From G965116155 sp965116155 (lineage in GTDB: Bacteria > Bdellovibrionota > Bdellovibrionia > Bdellovibrionales > UBA1609): a DNA stretch of 64,000 nucleotides. Below the pieces are notes generated by a model. The model ran no database searches and was not told where the DNA came from. It worked only from the letters and a program-made list of their open reading frames with translations. Location of the stretch: contig OZ220488.1 in the NCBI GenBank assembly GCA_965116155.1, forward strand, positions 620,001 to 684,000, read 5' to 3'. This document shows, piece after piece, positions 1 to 9,053 of this stretch. The translations under genes and the position numbers were made by a program. The stretch's first letter is position 1; each line of letters starts with the position of its first letter.

Positions 1-1
1 A

Positions 2-367
2 GTGAACCAGGTTTTATACGCGCAGCTAAGCCACTACATACAACACATTAGGCCTAAGCTATTACGTAGTTCTAATGTGCAAAGCATATTGCTTAACAAT
101 ATGGGCCGCAGACCCAATCGCCATAGTGTATGGCGGTGGATGGCGCAGTGGTCGAGCCAGGCGGGTTTGGAGCGGGTTTTTTCGCCCCATAAATTCCGTC
201 ATGGCTGTGCAACGGCTCTTTTAGAAAGTGGAGCAGATTTGCGCTCTATACAGTTGCTTTTGGGGCACTCAAGCTTACAGACTACGCAAATGTACACTCA
301 CGTCAGCCGGCTCAAAATGCAAGACGAGTTAAGTACGCACCATGTGCTTTCAAAACTAAAAAACTAG
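2..367 (+). CDS. tyrosine recombinase (XerC/XerD-like), C-terminal fragment
   Basis: This is the catalytic C-terminal part of a tyrosine site-specific recombinase; the gene runs off the left edge, so the first GTG at position 2 is not its start. Visible active-site elements are the HxxR box (HKFRH), the GHSS box in LLGHSSLQTT, and the nucleophilic tyrosine in QMYTHV. The spacing of these boxes is typical of XerC/XerD, which resolve chromosome dimers at dif with FtsK, but phage or island integrases share them. The tail after the tyrosine (SRLKMQDEL) resembles Xer proteins more than phage integrases. Without the N-terminal SAM-like domain I cannot separate XerC, XerD and a related integrase. 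Confidence 0.85.
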   Translation: MNQVLYAQLSHYIQHIRPKLLRSSNVQSILLNNMGRRPNRHSVWRWMAQWSSQAGLERVFSPHKFRHGCATALLESGADLRSIQLLLGHSSLQTTQMYTHVSRLKMQDELSTHHVLSKLKN

Positions 368-371
368 TATC

Positions 372-1793
372 CTATTGGGATTTGCTCTTGCGTTTTTTAA
401 AGACCATTGCAAAGCCGAGCCCTGTTAGTAAAATCACCACCCCAGCAAGCATCAAAAACATCAACTGTGTCTGGTCAGAGCCAGGAGCCATTAGCTCTTC
501 TACCTCAGCGGGTGGCACTAAAAAGCTATCATCCTCTTCTGGCTCATCTTCTGCCACGTCTGTCACAGCCATGTCTTGTGGCGCGCTCCCTTCAGCATCA
601 CCTGAATCTGCTTGCAGATCTACGCCGTTCTGACTGCCTTCAGCCCCAAGCGCCATGGCCTCTTGCTCTTTTGCATTTTGGTCAGGAACGGTGTCTGGCG
701 GCACATTTTGTATACCTTGCGCTGCATTGACCTGCTCTGCAGCGGACTCTGCCACATTGGGGTCACTGGCCATAGCGGGGTCGCCACCACCAGACTCCGC
801 ACGAGCTGTATCAGCACTGCTTGGGTCTTCGTTTGTACTCGTGCTAGGCGTGGGCTCAACTTCGGAGTCTGCTTGAGCTTGGACCGCGACACTACCAGAG
901 CTCTCCGCGCCCTCAGGCCAGTACACCAATTTTGTACCCTTGGGCAGCTTCCACTTAGACTCCACATTGAGATTAATGGCCCAGATTTCATGCCACGAGT
1001 TCTTGTGGCCCAAGAGCTTTTTTGAGATGTCTCTTATGTTTTCGCCTTCTTGCGATACGTACTCTTTTGCTGGAGCTCCTATGTCTTCGTAGTAGGTAAA
1101 CAGCTCCCCTGACCGCTTGGGATTGTTGGGCGAATTGTAGTACACCTTGGTTCCCACTTTGGTGTGTTTTTTAAGCCAGGGGTTTATTTTTAAGAGCTCT
1201 GCGGTTTTTTCTGCTGCTTGATTTTCTGTTTGATTGGCTGTTTGGTTGGGGCGGCGGTAAATTTTTTGAGCAATGCTTTGCAAGCTATCCCCGGAACGCG
1301 CTATGTACACACTGTTAACCAGGATGCCGCGCTTTTTAAAACTCTGTGCTGCAACTTTTTTAACCGGAATCCATTTGGGTTTTTCTTTAACAGGTGCGGG
1401 TTCTTGCGTGGTTGCAGTTTCCGTTGCAGTTTTATCTGCGGTACTTTCTGATACTTCTGCTAGGGTGGTGTCTGCCATGTCTGGCACCGACGGCATGGTG
1501 GTGTCTTCTTGTACGCTGGTATCGAGTTCGCTTTGCAGGTTATCGGGGTCTTGGTAGCTCTCATTAACGTCACTGAGTGCTTCATCTGCAAAGTTAGGAG
1601 CCTCTGTAGTGGTGTCTTCTTCAGGTTCCAGCTCTACGGCTTCAAGATCAGCTGGCTCTAGCTCGGGCTCGGCAAATTCTACCTGGCCACCAAAAATGCG
1701 CCCCGTGCCCTGGGGAGATTTAGCAGAGCAGCCGCTAAGTGCCGCAGCCAACAGTCCTAAGGCCAGAAGTTTTAAATACCCATGCCGTACCAT
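372..1793 (-). CDS. LysM-domain lipoprotein with C-terminal membrane segment
   Basis: A 473-residue envelope protein. The ATG at 1793 is chosen over an upstream TTG at 1838 because it gives a compact signal peptide with lipobox LSGC (Cys22). A long acidic Glu/Asp/Thr-rich stretch is followed by two LysM-like modules, about residues 162-220 (core YIARSGDSLQSIA) and 244-293 (EYVSQEGENIRDIS), which normally bind peptidoglycan glycan chains. A second acidic low-complexity stretch leads to a hydrophobic helix at about 444-465 and a basic KKRKSKSQ end. Lipid anchor plus LysM plus C-terminal helix is an unusual arrangement, partly reminiscent of FimV-type proteins. Function unknown; peptidoglycan attachment is inferred from LysM. 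Confidence 0.75.
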   Translation of the reverse strand: MVRHGYLKLLALGLLAAALSGCSAKSPQGTGRIFGGQVEFAEPELEPADLEAVELEPEEDTTTEAPNFADEALSDVNESYQDPDNLQSELDTSVQEDTTMPSVPDMADTTLAEVSESTADKTATETATTQEPAPVKEKPKWIPVKKVAAQSFKKRGILVNSVYIARSGDSLQSIAQKIYRRPNQTANQTENQAAEKTAELLKINPWLKKHTKVGTKVYYNSPNNPKRSGELFTYYEDIGAPAKEYVSQEGENIRDISKKLLGHKNSWHEIWAINLNVESKWKLPKGTKLVYWPEGAESSGSVAVQAQADSEVEPTPSTSTNEDPSSADTARAESGGGDPAMASDPNVAESAAEQVNAAQGIQNVPPDTVPDQNAKEQEAMALGAEGSQNGVDLQADSGDAEGSAPQDMAVTDVAEDEPEEDDSFLVPPAEVEELMAPGSDQTQLMFLMLAGVVILLTGLGFAMVFKKRKSKSQ

Positions 1794-1861
1794 AGCTTTA
1801 CAAATTGGAGCACACAAACCCCAACATGGTGTAAGCAAATTGCACCCAGCGAGACTTTAAA

Positions 1862-1958
1862 TGGACTAAAAACGGGGGGCTAGTCGCGGGCGCCTCCTTC
1901 CAGGAGGCTTACGCAAGCTGCACTTGCCGCCTAAGGTTATTTTGCTAGCACTCTAGTT
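1862..1958. repeat. degenerate palindromic element at oppB 3' end
   Basis: This partial copy of the type A intergenic palindrome keeps the right end (CTGCACTTGCCGCCTAAGG, then TTATTTTGCTAGCACTCTAG) but lacks a clear left arm. Its terminal motif, read on the minus strand as CTAGAGTGCTAG, encodes the last residues and the stop codon of oppB. Confidence 0.6.
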
Positions 1959-3039
1959 TGATTCGAGGGTCGAACACGCTGTACAGCACGTCCACCACCA
2001 TGTTGGCCAGGACCAACAGGGCAGAAAACACCAACGTAATACCCAGCACCAAAGGGTAATCACGGTTGGTCACGCTCTCGACCATATCGCGCCCCATGCC
2101 CGGAATGGCAAAAATATGCTCCACAATAAAAGACCCCGACAACACCCCCGCCACCAAAGGGCCCGAATAAGTCAGCACCGGAATGAGAGAGTTTTTCAAC
2201 ACATGCCCATACAACACTCGGGCTTCGCTCAAGCCCTTGGCCCGCGCTGTGCGCACATAGTCGGACCTTAAAACCTCTAACACACTCGCCCGCGTAAGGC
2301 GCGCAATAATGGCTGCTGGTCGCACCCCCAAAACCAAAACCGGCAACACATAATGCGTCGGCCCCTCCCACAAAGCCGGAGGCAGCCAATTAAAAGGCTT
2401 GCCCAAACAAAACACATACACCACCAAAGGCGCCACCAAAAAGCTCGGCAAACTCACCCCACTAATAGCCGCGCCCATGGTAATGTGATCTCCTAAAGCA
2501 TTGTGCCTGCTCGCTGCAAACACCCCCGCCGGCACTCCCAACAAATACGAAACCAACAGAGCCAAAAAACCCAAGCCAAAGCTCACCGGCAACTTTTGCG
2601 CCAAGCGCTCCGCTATGCCCTGATCACTGTATTTATAAGACCTCCCCAAATCCCCCCTCAGCAGCCCTTGCATATACTGCAAATACTGCGCTCCCAAGCT
2701 GGCGTTAAGGTTATATTTTGCCTCGATATTAGCCTTAATATCAGGGGGCAAAGCTTTTTCTAAATCAAATGGCCCACCCGGAATCAGCCGCAGCAAAACA
2801 AAGGTAACCGACGCAATCAGCCACAGCACCACCAAAGCCTCTAGCACCCTTTTGCACACATACAAAAACAGCGCACGCTCCACTATATGGTGACAAAATA
2901 GCACCCCCAGTAACCCCAGACTAAACGCCCACAGGCCCAAAGGCACAACATAGTCCATAACACTCAGCCCCGTTACAAGAGCCAAGCTCAAGCACAAAAC
3001 AAGCCCTAACACCCTAACAACACGCCGGTCCGTAAACAT
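1945..3039 (-). CDS. oppB: oligopeptide/dipeptide ABC transporter permease (OppB/DppB family)
   Basis: Inner-membrane permease of a peptide-importing ABC transporter. The family core starts near residue 60 (YVCKRVLEALVVLWLIASVT) with RLIPGGPFD and the cytoplasmic EAA loop (VLRSDYVRTARAKGLSEARV), ending in DPRI as usual. At 364 residues it is about 50-60 longer than typical OppB because of an N-terminal extension holding two extra predicted membrane helices (about 8-25 and 30-50). It follows oppA by 5 bases, so the two are probably co-transcribed. The expected oppC does not follow; the only intact one is at 20.4 kb. The last codons and TAG lie inside a palindromic repeat end. Confidence 0.9.
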   Translation of the reverse strand: MFTDRRVVRVLGLVLCLSLALVTGLSVMDYVVPLGLWAFSLGLLGVLFCHHIVERALFLYVCKRVLEALVVLWLIASVTFVLLRLIPGGPFDLEKALPPDIKANIEAKYNLNASLGAQYLQYMQGLLRGDLGRSYKYSDQGIAERLAQKLPVSFGLGFLALLVSYLLGVPAGVFAASRHNALGDHITMGAAISGVSLPSFLVAPLVVYVFCLGKPFNWLPPALWEGPTHYVLPVLVLGVRPAAIIARLTRASVLEVLRSDYVRTARAKGLSEARVLYGHVLKNSLIPVLTYSGPLVAGVLSGSFIVEHIFAIPGMGRDMVESVTNRDYPLVLGITLVFSALLVLANMVVDVLYSVFDPRIKLEC

Positions 3040-3044
3040 AAACC

Positions 3045-4655
3045 CTAAAGCTCTTGCAAGCTGACTTTGGAGAAGTTCATAGTCTGCAAAGCATTAATCG
3101 GATAATCTTTTACCCGCTTTTGCACCATATAATGCCCCACATAAGTATACACCGGCAGTACTGGCACCTCGGTCTGAGTTAAAATCTCTTGGGCCTTTTT
3201 ATACAACTGCGCACGCTTAATAGGATCGGCCTCGGTGCGCGCGGCTTCGATCCATTTGTCGTACTCAGTGTTTTTCCACAAGGTTTTGTTTTGGTCCGAT
3301 GCCGATGTAAACAAACTTAAAAAGGTATCCGTATCAGGATAGTCCGCCAACCACCCTAGCCTAAACATATGCGGCCGGTCTTGGGTGTTTTTAGAGTTTA
3401 AAGACGCCAAATAAAGCTTCCACTCAGAGTTTTTTAAACTCACCTCCACGCCTAAGTTCCGCTTGAGCTGAGCCTGGATGTTCTCTGCCACCCTTTTGTG
3501 GTCTTCGTTAGTGTTATAAGCAAAAACCAACTTAGGTAGCACCTTGCCCTCTTCAGAGCCCGGCACCCTATAACCCGCACTCACCAAAAGCTCCCTTGCC
3601 TTTTGAGGGTTGAAATCCACGCCCATTTTTGGGTCGTAACCCAACATGTTTTGTGGCACAAAACCCCGCGCCGGCACCTGGCCACCTTTTAGCATTTTGG
3701 TGACCTCCTCACGACTCACGGCCATAGCCAAAGCCTTACGCACGCGCGCATCGTCCAAAGGCGCACGCTTAACATTTAAACCCACATAATAAGTGCCTAA
3801 CAAAGGCACTGCACGAAACTCCTCACGCTCTTGCAGCTGATCAATCCCCACAGAAGGCACCGTGTTGATAGCATCGAGCTGCTTTTTGTTAAACATATTC
3901 AAAGCCGAACTTTGTGCCTGCACCATGTAAAGCTGCACATACTCCACACTGGGCGCTGCTCCGTAATACCGCTCATTAGCCTTAAGCACGAGCAGTTTGT
4001 CGTGCTCCCACGAGTGCAAAACATAAGGCCCCAGACCGACCATGTTTTCAGGCTTGGTCCAAGCCTCCTTATGAGCCTCAATCACGTCCAAACGCACCGG
4101 AAAACTACTCGTATGCGCCAATAGTTTTGGAAAAAACACCTGGCTCTTTTCTAACTGCACCTGAATCTTATGGTCGCCCAAAACCTTCACCCCCACTTGA
4201 GCGAAGTCCTTAACCTTACCCGCGCTAAAAGCCGCCGCGTTTTTAATGCCATGCAAAAAATACGCATACTCAGATGCCGTTTTAGGATCAAGCAACCTTT
4301 GCCATCCATCGGCCACATGCTGGGCCTTAAACTCCACCCCATCGCTCCAGAGGACCCCTTTGCGCAAATGGAACACCCAGGTCTTAAATTCATCCGCAGG
4401 CTCCCATCTTATGGCCAAAGCAGGCTTTAGCGGCAGCTCCGGACTGCGGATATCATAGGCCACCAAGCCCTCCATAAGGTTCTGCACCACAAGGGCCGAA
4501 GTGGTATCTACAGATTTGGTCCAATCTAAGGTGGGTGGCTCTGTTGAAATATTGACCCGCAGGGTTTTTTTAAGATCAAACTCTTGGGTTTGTTTTTTTT
4601 CAAAACAACCCACACCCAAAAACAAAACCCACAAAACGCTTACTATTTTGCCCAT
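3045..4655 (-). CDS. oppA: peptide ABC transporter substrate-binding lipoprotein (OppA family, SBP_bac_5)
   Basis: A 536-residue extracytoplasmic binding protein that delivers peptides to the OppBC permease. Residues 1-17 form a lipoprotein signal with lipobox GVGC. The family signatures are clear: LRVNISTEPPTLDWTKS near the N-terminus, the WVFHLRKGVLWSDG strand, and GLGPYVL in the middle. Length is normal for OppA. The ATG at 4655 is preceded by AGGGTGG. It sits 26 bases after radA and 5 bases before oppB on the same strand, so it could be read from the radA promoter or its own. No OppD/OppF ATPase genes occur in the window, so the ATPases must be elsewhere. Confidence 0.92.
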   Translation of the reverse strand: MGKIVSVLWVLFLGVGCFEKKQTQEFDLKKTLRVNISTEPPTLDWTKSVDTTSALVVQNLMEGLVAYDIRSPELPLKPALAIRWEPADEFKTWVFHLRKGVLWSDGVEFKAQHVADGWQRLLDPKTASEYAYFLHGIKNAAAFSAGKVKDFAQVGVKVLGDHKIQVQLEKSQVFFPKLLAHTSSFPVRLDVIEAHKEAWTKPENMVGLGPYVLHSWEHDKLLVLKANERYYGAAPSVEYVQLYMVQAQSSALNMFNKKQLDAINTVPSVGIDQLQEREEFRAVPLLGTYYVGLNVKRAPLDDARVRKALAMAVSREEVTKMLKGGQVPARGFVPQNMLGYDPKMGVDFNPQKARELLVSAGYRVPGSEEGKVLPKLVFAYNTNEDHKRVAENIQAQLKRNLGVEVSLKNSEWKLYLASLNSKNTQDRPHMFRLGWLADYPDTDTFLSLFTSASDQNKTLWKNTEYDKWIEAARTEADPIKRAQLYKKAQEILTQTEVPVLPVYTYVGHYMVQKRVKDYPINALQTMNFSKVSLQEL

Positions 4656-4681
4656 ACACCACCCTTTTTTTACCCTATGCC

Positions 4682-6142
4682 TTACAAACTCAAGCCCTTA
4701 TGCTGCGCGAAGCTGCTGCCCTGCAGAGGAGGCTTGGTTTTAGCATGCACCACTTTGGGCGTTTTATTAAATAAAGTTTTTAAAAACTTAACATGTTTTA
4801 AGCCCAACGCCTTACCTGCCAAAACAGGCTGCACCGATTTTACATTGGCTTGGGGGATGATAAAGTTTTTAAACCCCAACTTAGCAGCCTCTTGCACCCT
4901 TTGAGCCGCATGGGCCACGGCGCGCACTTCGCCCGTAAGGCCAACTTCGCCAAAAAAACAGCTCCGCGCCTCGAAGGGAACATCGCAAGTGCTCGATACC
5001 AAAGCCGCCGCAAAAGCCAGATCAGCCGCAGGTTCACGCAGGCTCAGCCCACCTACAACGTTTACAAAAATATCCCTCCTATGCCCCCCTAGGCGCAGGT
5101 GCTTGTCTAAAACTGCAATCAGCAAATGCGCCCTGTTGGTATCAAAGCCCACACAGGTTCTGCGCGGCTGCGGGTGCGGCGAAAGAACCCCCAAAGCCTG
5201 CAGCTCGCACACCACAGGCCGCGTGCCCTCAATGGCACAAAACACAGCAGACCCCACGCTGCAGGCCGCGGTATCCGATAAAAACAGCTCGCTCGGGTTG
5301 GGCACACCCTTTAAGCCCTTGGCATCCATTTTGAAAACCCCTAGCTCGTTAGTTGAGCCAAAACGATTTTTATGACACCTCAACAAGCAAAACTCACCCC
5401 CACGATCCACCTCAAACGAAAGCACCGTATCGACCATGTGCTCCAAAGTTTTGGGGCCCGCCAAGCTGCCGTCTTTTGTAATGTGCCCTATCAAAAAAAC
5501 ACAAACCCCAAACTGCTTGGCGAGGTCCATAAGTTTATCTGCACACTCGCGCACCTGTGACACAGTGCCCGGAGCTCCCGACACCTGCTGCGAGCAAAGC
5601 CTCTGTATAGAATCCACCACCAAGAGCTTGGGCTTTAGCTGTTTTACATGCTCGCACAGATCCTCAAAGGATGTGGTGCTCACCACCTGCACCCCCTTGC
5701 CGCTTAACCCCAAGCGACCGGACCTTAAAGCCACCTGCTCGGCACTCTCTTCACCCGAAACATACAGCACCGCACCCGCATGCTCGCCCACAAAGCTCGA
5801 CATCTGCAGCAGCAAAGTGCTCTTGCCCACACCAGGCGCGCCGCCCAATAACACATAGCTCGCCGTTACGGCCCCTCCTCCCAAAACACGGTCTAGCTCG
5901 CTAAGGCCAGTAGAAAACCGCACCCCTTCTTGCGAGTGGGCCAGCTTCTGACTCATAGGGTAAAGCCCATGCAGTGCGGCACTGGGCGCGTGGGCGCTTT
6001 TGCCCGCAAGAGGCTGTGTGGGAGTTTTTACCAGGTGTATGGTGTTCCATTTTTTGCAATTGCGGCACTGCCCCTCCCAACGCATAAAAGAGGCCTCACA
6101 GTGTGAGCACACATAAGTGCAGGTAGCGGCAGACTTTGGCAC
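4682..6142 (-). CDS. radA: DNA repair protein RadA
   Basis: RadA is a RecA-like hexameric helicase that extends recombination D-loops. An N-terminal C4 zinc finger (CSHC and CRNC, about Cys12/15/26/29 from the chosen start), Walker A GGAPGVGKST (about 100-109), Walker B LLVVDSIQ, the RadA-specific KNRFG box and the C-terminal Lon-like domain (DIFVNVVGG) are all visible. The open frame reaches 6307, but I prefer the GTG at 6142 because homologs start just before the zinc finger (here MPKSAATCTYVCSHC) and the upstream 55 residues look non-coding and would overlap the divergent gene. It gives 486 residues, slightly above the usual 450-460. Probably first gene of radA-oppA-oppB. Confidence 0.95.
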   Translation of the reverse strand: MPKSAATCTYVCSHCEASFMRWEGQCRNCKKWNTIHLVKTPTQPLAGKSAHAPSAALHGLYPMSQKLAHSQEGVRFSTGLSELDRVLGGGAVTASYVLLGGAPGVGKSTLLLQMSSFVGEHAGAVLYVSGEESAEQVALRSGRLGLSGKGVQVVSTTSFEDLCEHVKQLKPKLLVVDSIQRLCSQQVSGAPGTVSQVRECADKLMDLAKQFGVCVFLIGHITKDGSLAGPKTLEHMVDTVLSFEVDRGGEFCLLRCHKNRFGSTNELGVFKMDAKGLKGVPNPSELFLSDTAACSVGSAVFCAIEGTRPVVCELQALGVLSPHPQPRRTCVGFDTNRAHLLIAVLDKHLRLGGHRRDIFVNVVGGLSLREPAADLAFAAALVSSTCDVPFEARSCFFGEVGLTGEVRAVAHAAQRVQEAAKLGFKNFIIPQANVKSVQPVLAGKALGLKHVKFLKTLFNKTPKVVHAKTKPPLQGSSFAQHKGLSL

Positions 6143-6350
6143 AACCCCGGCATCATAGAAAAAAGTCAGGCAAAATACATTATGCACCGCAGGGCACTCC
6201 CCTTGGTTTGGCCAGTCCCACTTGGCCAAATCCTTGGACAGGCGCGTTATATCATTTACATTTTTGTCATTTTTTTGTGGCCTTTTTTCTGGGGAGTATG
6301 TTTGCATCTACCTAGAGCTTTTCACACAACTGTTAAAAGGGAGGTCTGTG

Positions 6351-7628
6351 ATGCGTATTGGATTGGTTTTATTAGTGTTATCTATGGTGGGCACGACTGC
6401 ATGGTCGGGCATAAGTGGGGGGGAACACATTGAGAACCGTGTAAAGCCTCTCTCGTTTGGTGCTACCTGTTTGTATTGGGGCGAAGCCTCGCACTGCTGG
6501 AAGCAGGCGCGTAAATTTTTGCGCCGCGCCACTTGCGAACACGAGCCTGCAGAGCGCGCAAATAGGTGCGAGCGCAAGTTGGAAAAAGTGGATGCTGAAA
6601 CACGAGAGCTCAATCGCATACGTGCCAGTGTGCTTTTAAGCCGCATCGTGCAAAGCAGCACTCCGGACATCGAAACCCAGCAAAAGGCCGCGGATCTTTT
6701 GACAAATCTCTACCCTGCGGTGGATTTGGATTTAGAAACCGCCACAGACCACGAAGTGCTTAATCAGGCTTATGACGACATTAACCAGGGTAACTATGTG
6801 CGGGCAGAAAGATTTTTGCTCCATTTGACGCCTAAGTCCGTACATATACGTATTGTACTTCCTGAGACTGAGACTGAGATTGATGAGCTTGATGGCCTTG
6901 TTGGAAGAGTGCCTGCGGACACAGTGCGTGTGAACACCCGAATAGAGCGTAATATCGGCGTGGTTGAAGAAGATGCGCGCATTGCTTTAGCGTATATGTA
7001 TTATTTGTCGCGGGATTTTTGGGCGGCTATAGCGGTGGCTAAAGACTCCTGCGAGAGTGGCATGGGCAACTTGCACGCTTGTTACTATTGGTACAAGTTT
7101 CGCCAAGTGGCTTTAGAGCGCAATGGAGCGGAATACAGCAACCGCGCTCATGGGCGGCCTTTTATAGAGCCCAACCGCGACCCTATTTTGGACCGTTTAG
7201 AAAAACCTTGGAAAAGGGAGTCTATTGCAGCTGCGGCTTGCCGTGACGGCATGCATGCGGCCTGTTACGACTTGGCCATGTGGGGCATGCCTAGGGATGT
7301 GGTGTTAGCTGTTGAGGGGCCGGAGAATCCTTTTGGCCGCGAGCAGCACCCTGATGTAGCGACTGCGACCCATTATATTGCTTGGGAGACAGGGCACGTG
7401 GCGGTAAAAGTGGCCAAAGGATTCATATGGGTGCCTCGGCGCATAGGGCGCTGGGTGACAGGCACACAAAAGGCCCATGCTACCAAGAAAAAAACCTTAC
7501 AAGAGGAGCGCGTGGCTTTGCTCAGCAAAGTGTGTGTGCATCAGCCTGTAACTGCGGACGAGGTAGCCATAGTAGAAAGCTCCTGCAAATACTTAAACCA
7601 CCTCACCGGCGGGCATGAAACCAAATAA
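6351..7628 (+). CDS. secreted cysteine-rich protein with Sel1/Hcp-like repeats
   Basis: A 425-residue protein with a Sec signal peptide (MRIGLVLLVLSMVGTTAWSG). The ATG at 6351 is chosen because AGGGAGG lies just upstream; the open frame goes further but would overlap radA. Cysteines come in closely spaced pairs within helical segments, for example CESGMGNLHAC and CRDGMHAAC. This is the pattern of Sel1-like or Helicobacter cysteine-rich (Hcp) repeats, where a disulfide staples each helical hairpin. A helical N-terminal section with several Cys and Arg/Glu residues comes first. It is likely periplasmic and disulfide-bonded; the partner is unknown. A terminator-like hairpin follows. Confidence 0.7.
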   Translation: MRIGLVLLVLSMVGTTAWSGISGGEHIENRVKPLSFGATCLYWGEASHCWKQARKFLRRATCEHEPAERANRCERKLEKVDAETRELNRIRASVLLSRIVQSSTPDIETQQKAADLLTNLYPAVDLDLETATDHEVLNQAYDDINQGNYVRAERFLLHLTPKSVHIRIVLPETETEIDELDGLVGRVPADTVRVNTRIERNIGVVEEDARIALAYMYYLSRDFWAAIAVAKDSCESGMGNLHACYYWYKFRQVALERNGAEYSNRAHGRPFIEPNRDPILDRLEKPWKRESIAAAACRDGMHAACYDLAMWGMPRDVVLAVEGPENPFGREQHPDVATATHYIAWETGHVAVKVAKGFIWVPRRIGRWVTGTQKAHATKKKTLQEERVALLSKVCVHQPVTADEVAIVESSCKYLNHLTGGHETK

Positions 7629-7668
7629 GTGCAAAATTCAATAATCTGGAACTAACTGCGTATGTAGA

Positions 7669-7699
7669 CAAAAGGCATCCCTGGCGGGTGCCTTTTGTT
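7669..7699 (+). terminator. Rho-independent terminator-like hairpin
   Basis: The arms AAAAGGCA and TGCCTTTT enclose a short GC-rich loop and end in a T-rich stretch. It lies 40 bases past the secreted cysteine-rich protein and 40 bases before the L25 gene, so it probably ends the former transcript. Confidence 0.7.
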
Positions 7700-7740
7700 C
7701 TTGCGCAGCAGGCTGTAGATTTGATAGAAGGATAAGCGGT

Positions 7741-8391
7741 ATGGCTGAAGTTACAAAGAGGAATCTGGACCTGCAGGTGCGAGAGCGCACGGCAGGGCGC
7801 GGTAGGGCCCGCGCCTTAAGAAGGCAGGGCTGCGTGCCTGCTGTGGTGTATGGGCCGCGGATTAAGAACTTAAACGCCTTTGTAGAAGAGCGGCATTTGG
7901 ATCCGTTTTTACATTCGCGCTACGAGAACTCTATTTTAACCTTAAGAAGCTCTTTTAAAGGCCTAGACGGCTTGCAAGTGCTAAAAAAAGAGGCGGTCCT
8001 GCACCCGGTGAGCCGCCGTGTAGAGCATGTGGATTTTTATGCCTTGGATATGCAAAAGCTAGTGCGGGTACATGTGGAGGTGAAGTTTTTAGGGCGCTCT
8101 GCGGGTGAAAGGGATGGCGGAGTGTTTAGCGTGGTGCGCCGAGAGGTGGAGGTGGAGTGTTTGCCTGCGCATATACCGGCGCATTTTGAGATTCGTATTG
8201 ATAATTTGAAAATGAACGAAAACCTGCACGTATCAGACTTAGCGCTGCCTGAGGGAGTGCGTTTGATTACAGCCCCCGACCAAACCTTAGCCACTGTAGC
8301 GGATGTTGTAGAAGAAGTGGTTGAGGAGGCTCCTGCTGCCGCGGCTGCTGACGCTGCCACTACGGACAGCGCTGCTAAAGTTACAGACTAG
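7741..8391 (+). CDS. rplY: 50S ribosomal protein L25, long Ctc form
   Basis: L25 binds 5S rRNA in the large subunit; this is the two-domain Ctc (TL5) form. The N-terminal domain carries RGRARALRRQGCVPAVVYG; the C-terminal beta domain includes HPVSRRVEHVDFYAL and the conserved LPEGV segment, followed by an Ala/Glu/Val-rich acidic tail. Length 216 residues matches Ctc proteins. GAAGGAT precedes the ATG. In many genomes pth follows rplY; here a repeat-filled gap follows. The TAG stop is part of the GACTAGCC end of the palindromic element at 8386. Confidence 0.93.
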   Translation: MAEVTKRNLDLQVRERTAGRGRARALRRQGCVPAVVYGPRIKNLNAFVEERHLDPFLHSRYENSILTLRSSFKGLDGLQVLKKEAVLHPVSRRVEHVDFYALDMQKLVRVHVEVKFLGRSAGERDGGVFSVVRREVEVECLPAHIPAHFEIRIDNLKMNENLHVSDLALPEGVRLITAPDQTLATVADVVEEVVEEAPAAAAADAATTDSAAKVTD

Positions 8392-8488
8392 CCAAACACT
8401 TTGGCTGGAAAGCGCGGGCTCTTGCATACCCTATAAGGGCGCATGCAACAAGAGCCCAAGCGACACACCAAAGTGTTTGGCGGTCTAT
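8386..8488. repeat. type B palindromic element B1
   Basis: Outer arms GACTAGCCAAACACTTTGG and CCAAAGTGTTTGGCGGTC pair across a second inner hairpin (GGGCTCTTGCAT with ATGCAACAAGAGCCC). It begins inside the rplY stop codon and is followed by the shared linker CTATGAAGCTATCTATGGCC. Confidence 0.85.
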
Positions 8489-8506
8489 GAAGCTATCTAT
8501 GGCCCT

Positions 8507-8619
8507 GTAAATCGAGTTAAAGCGGCGTACCTGAAGTGAAATTAATGTGGGCCAAGGCAAATAACCACGCCTGCAGCCGGATGTACTTAAGCAAGGTAAA
8601 CTGAGCGGACTCGATTTAC
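8507..8619. repeat. type D palindromic element D1
   Basis: Terminal inverted repeats GTAAATCGAGT and ACTCGATTTAC bound a 113 bp element with the core AACCACGCCTGCAGCCGG. It is closely related to the element at 29805-29917. It directly follows the linker after B1, showing the modular B-linker-D order. Confidence 0.8.
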
Positions 8620-8820
8620 CACACTCTCGTCAAAGCCATGAACTCCTCTTGCTGAGAGCGCAGCCTGGTAAAGCGCCTTTGAGCGCGCCAGGCAAGGGGC
8701 ATCCATAGCGTCAAGTTAATCTGGCAGATCAGGTCCGCTAAACTTACCCATCGCACGGAACTTTGACGGTAACCTGGTCGCTACGGGCCTTTGGCCCTGC
8801 GCTACAGGCTCATAGTAGCT
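8620..8820. repeat. fragmentary repeat sequence between D1 and A1
   Basis: There is no gene here. It contains a D-like end fragment (CTGGCAGATCAGGTC, near 8720), the TTTGACGG start of a type E hairpin near 8762, and the linker CTACAGGCTCATAGTAGCTT that leads into A1. Confidence 0.5.
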
Positions 8821-8930
8821 TCATAGGTCGCAAAATTCTCTGTAAGACGCTTGGCACCCTGATGGCCGCCCCTTCACAGGGGCTATCAGGATGCCGTCAC
8901 TTAGCTTCAGAGAATTTTACTAGCACTCTG
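8821..8930. repeat. type A palindromic element A1
   Basis: Outer arms AAAATTCTCTG and CAGAGAATTTT surround the hairpin CTGATGGCCGCCCC/GGGGCTATCAG. It begins TCATAGGTCG and ends CTAGCACTCTG. It is nearly identical to A3 (13862) and A4 (17855). Confidence 0.88.
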
Positions 8931-8942
8931 ATGCTTGCGCAC

Positions 8943-9053
8943 TTATAGGTCGGAAAATGCCCTGCGGGACGCTTGTCTCTATCGCGGACACCCCCTAAAG
9001 GGGGTTGCGCTAGAGACTGCGCTTTATCCCAGGGCATTTTCCTAGCGCTTTAA
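8943..9053. repeat. type A palindromic element A2
   Basis: It has the same architecture as A1, but the outer stem is AAAATGCCCTG/CAGGGCATTTT and the inner stem is ACCCCCT/AGGGGGT inside CTCTA/TAGAG. It ends CTAGCGCTTTAA, touching the stop codon of the minus-strand gene at 9050. Confidence 0.88.

Noticed and set aside
6142..6350. Longer radA and longer 6.2 kb secreted-protein frames
   Set aside because: The extended frames overlap each other divergently, have implausible residues and lack ribosome sites. Starts at 6142 and 6351 fit family length and a strong AGGGAGG.
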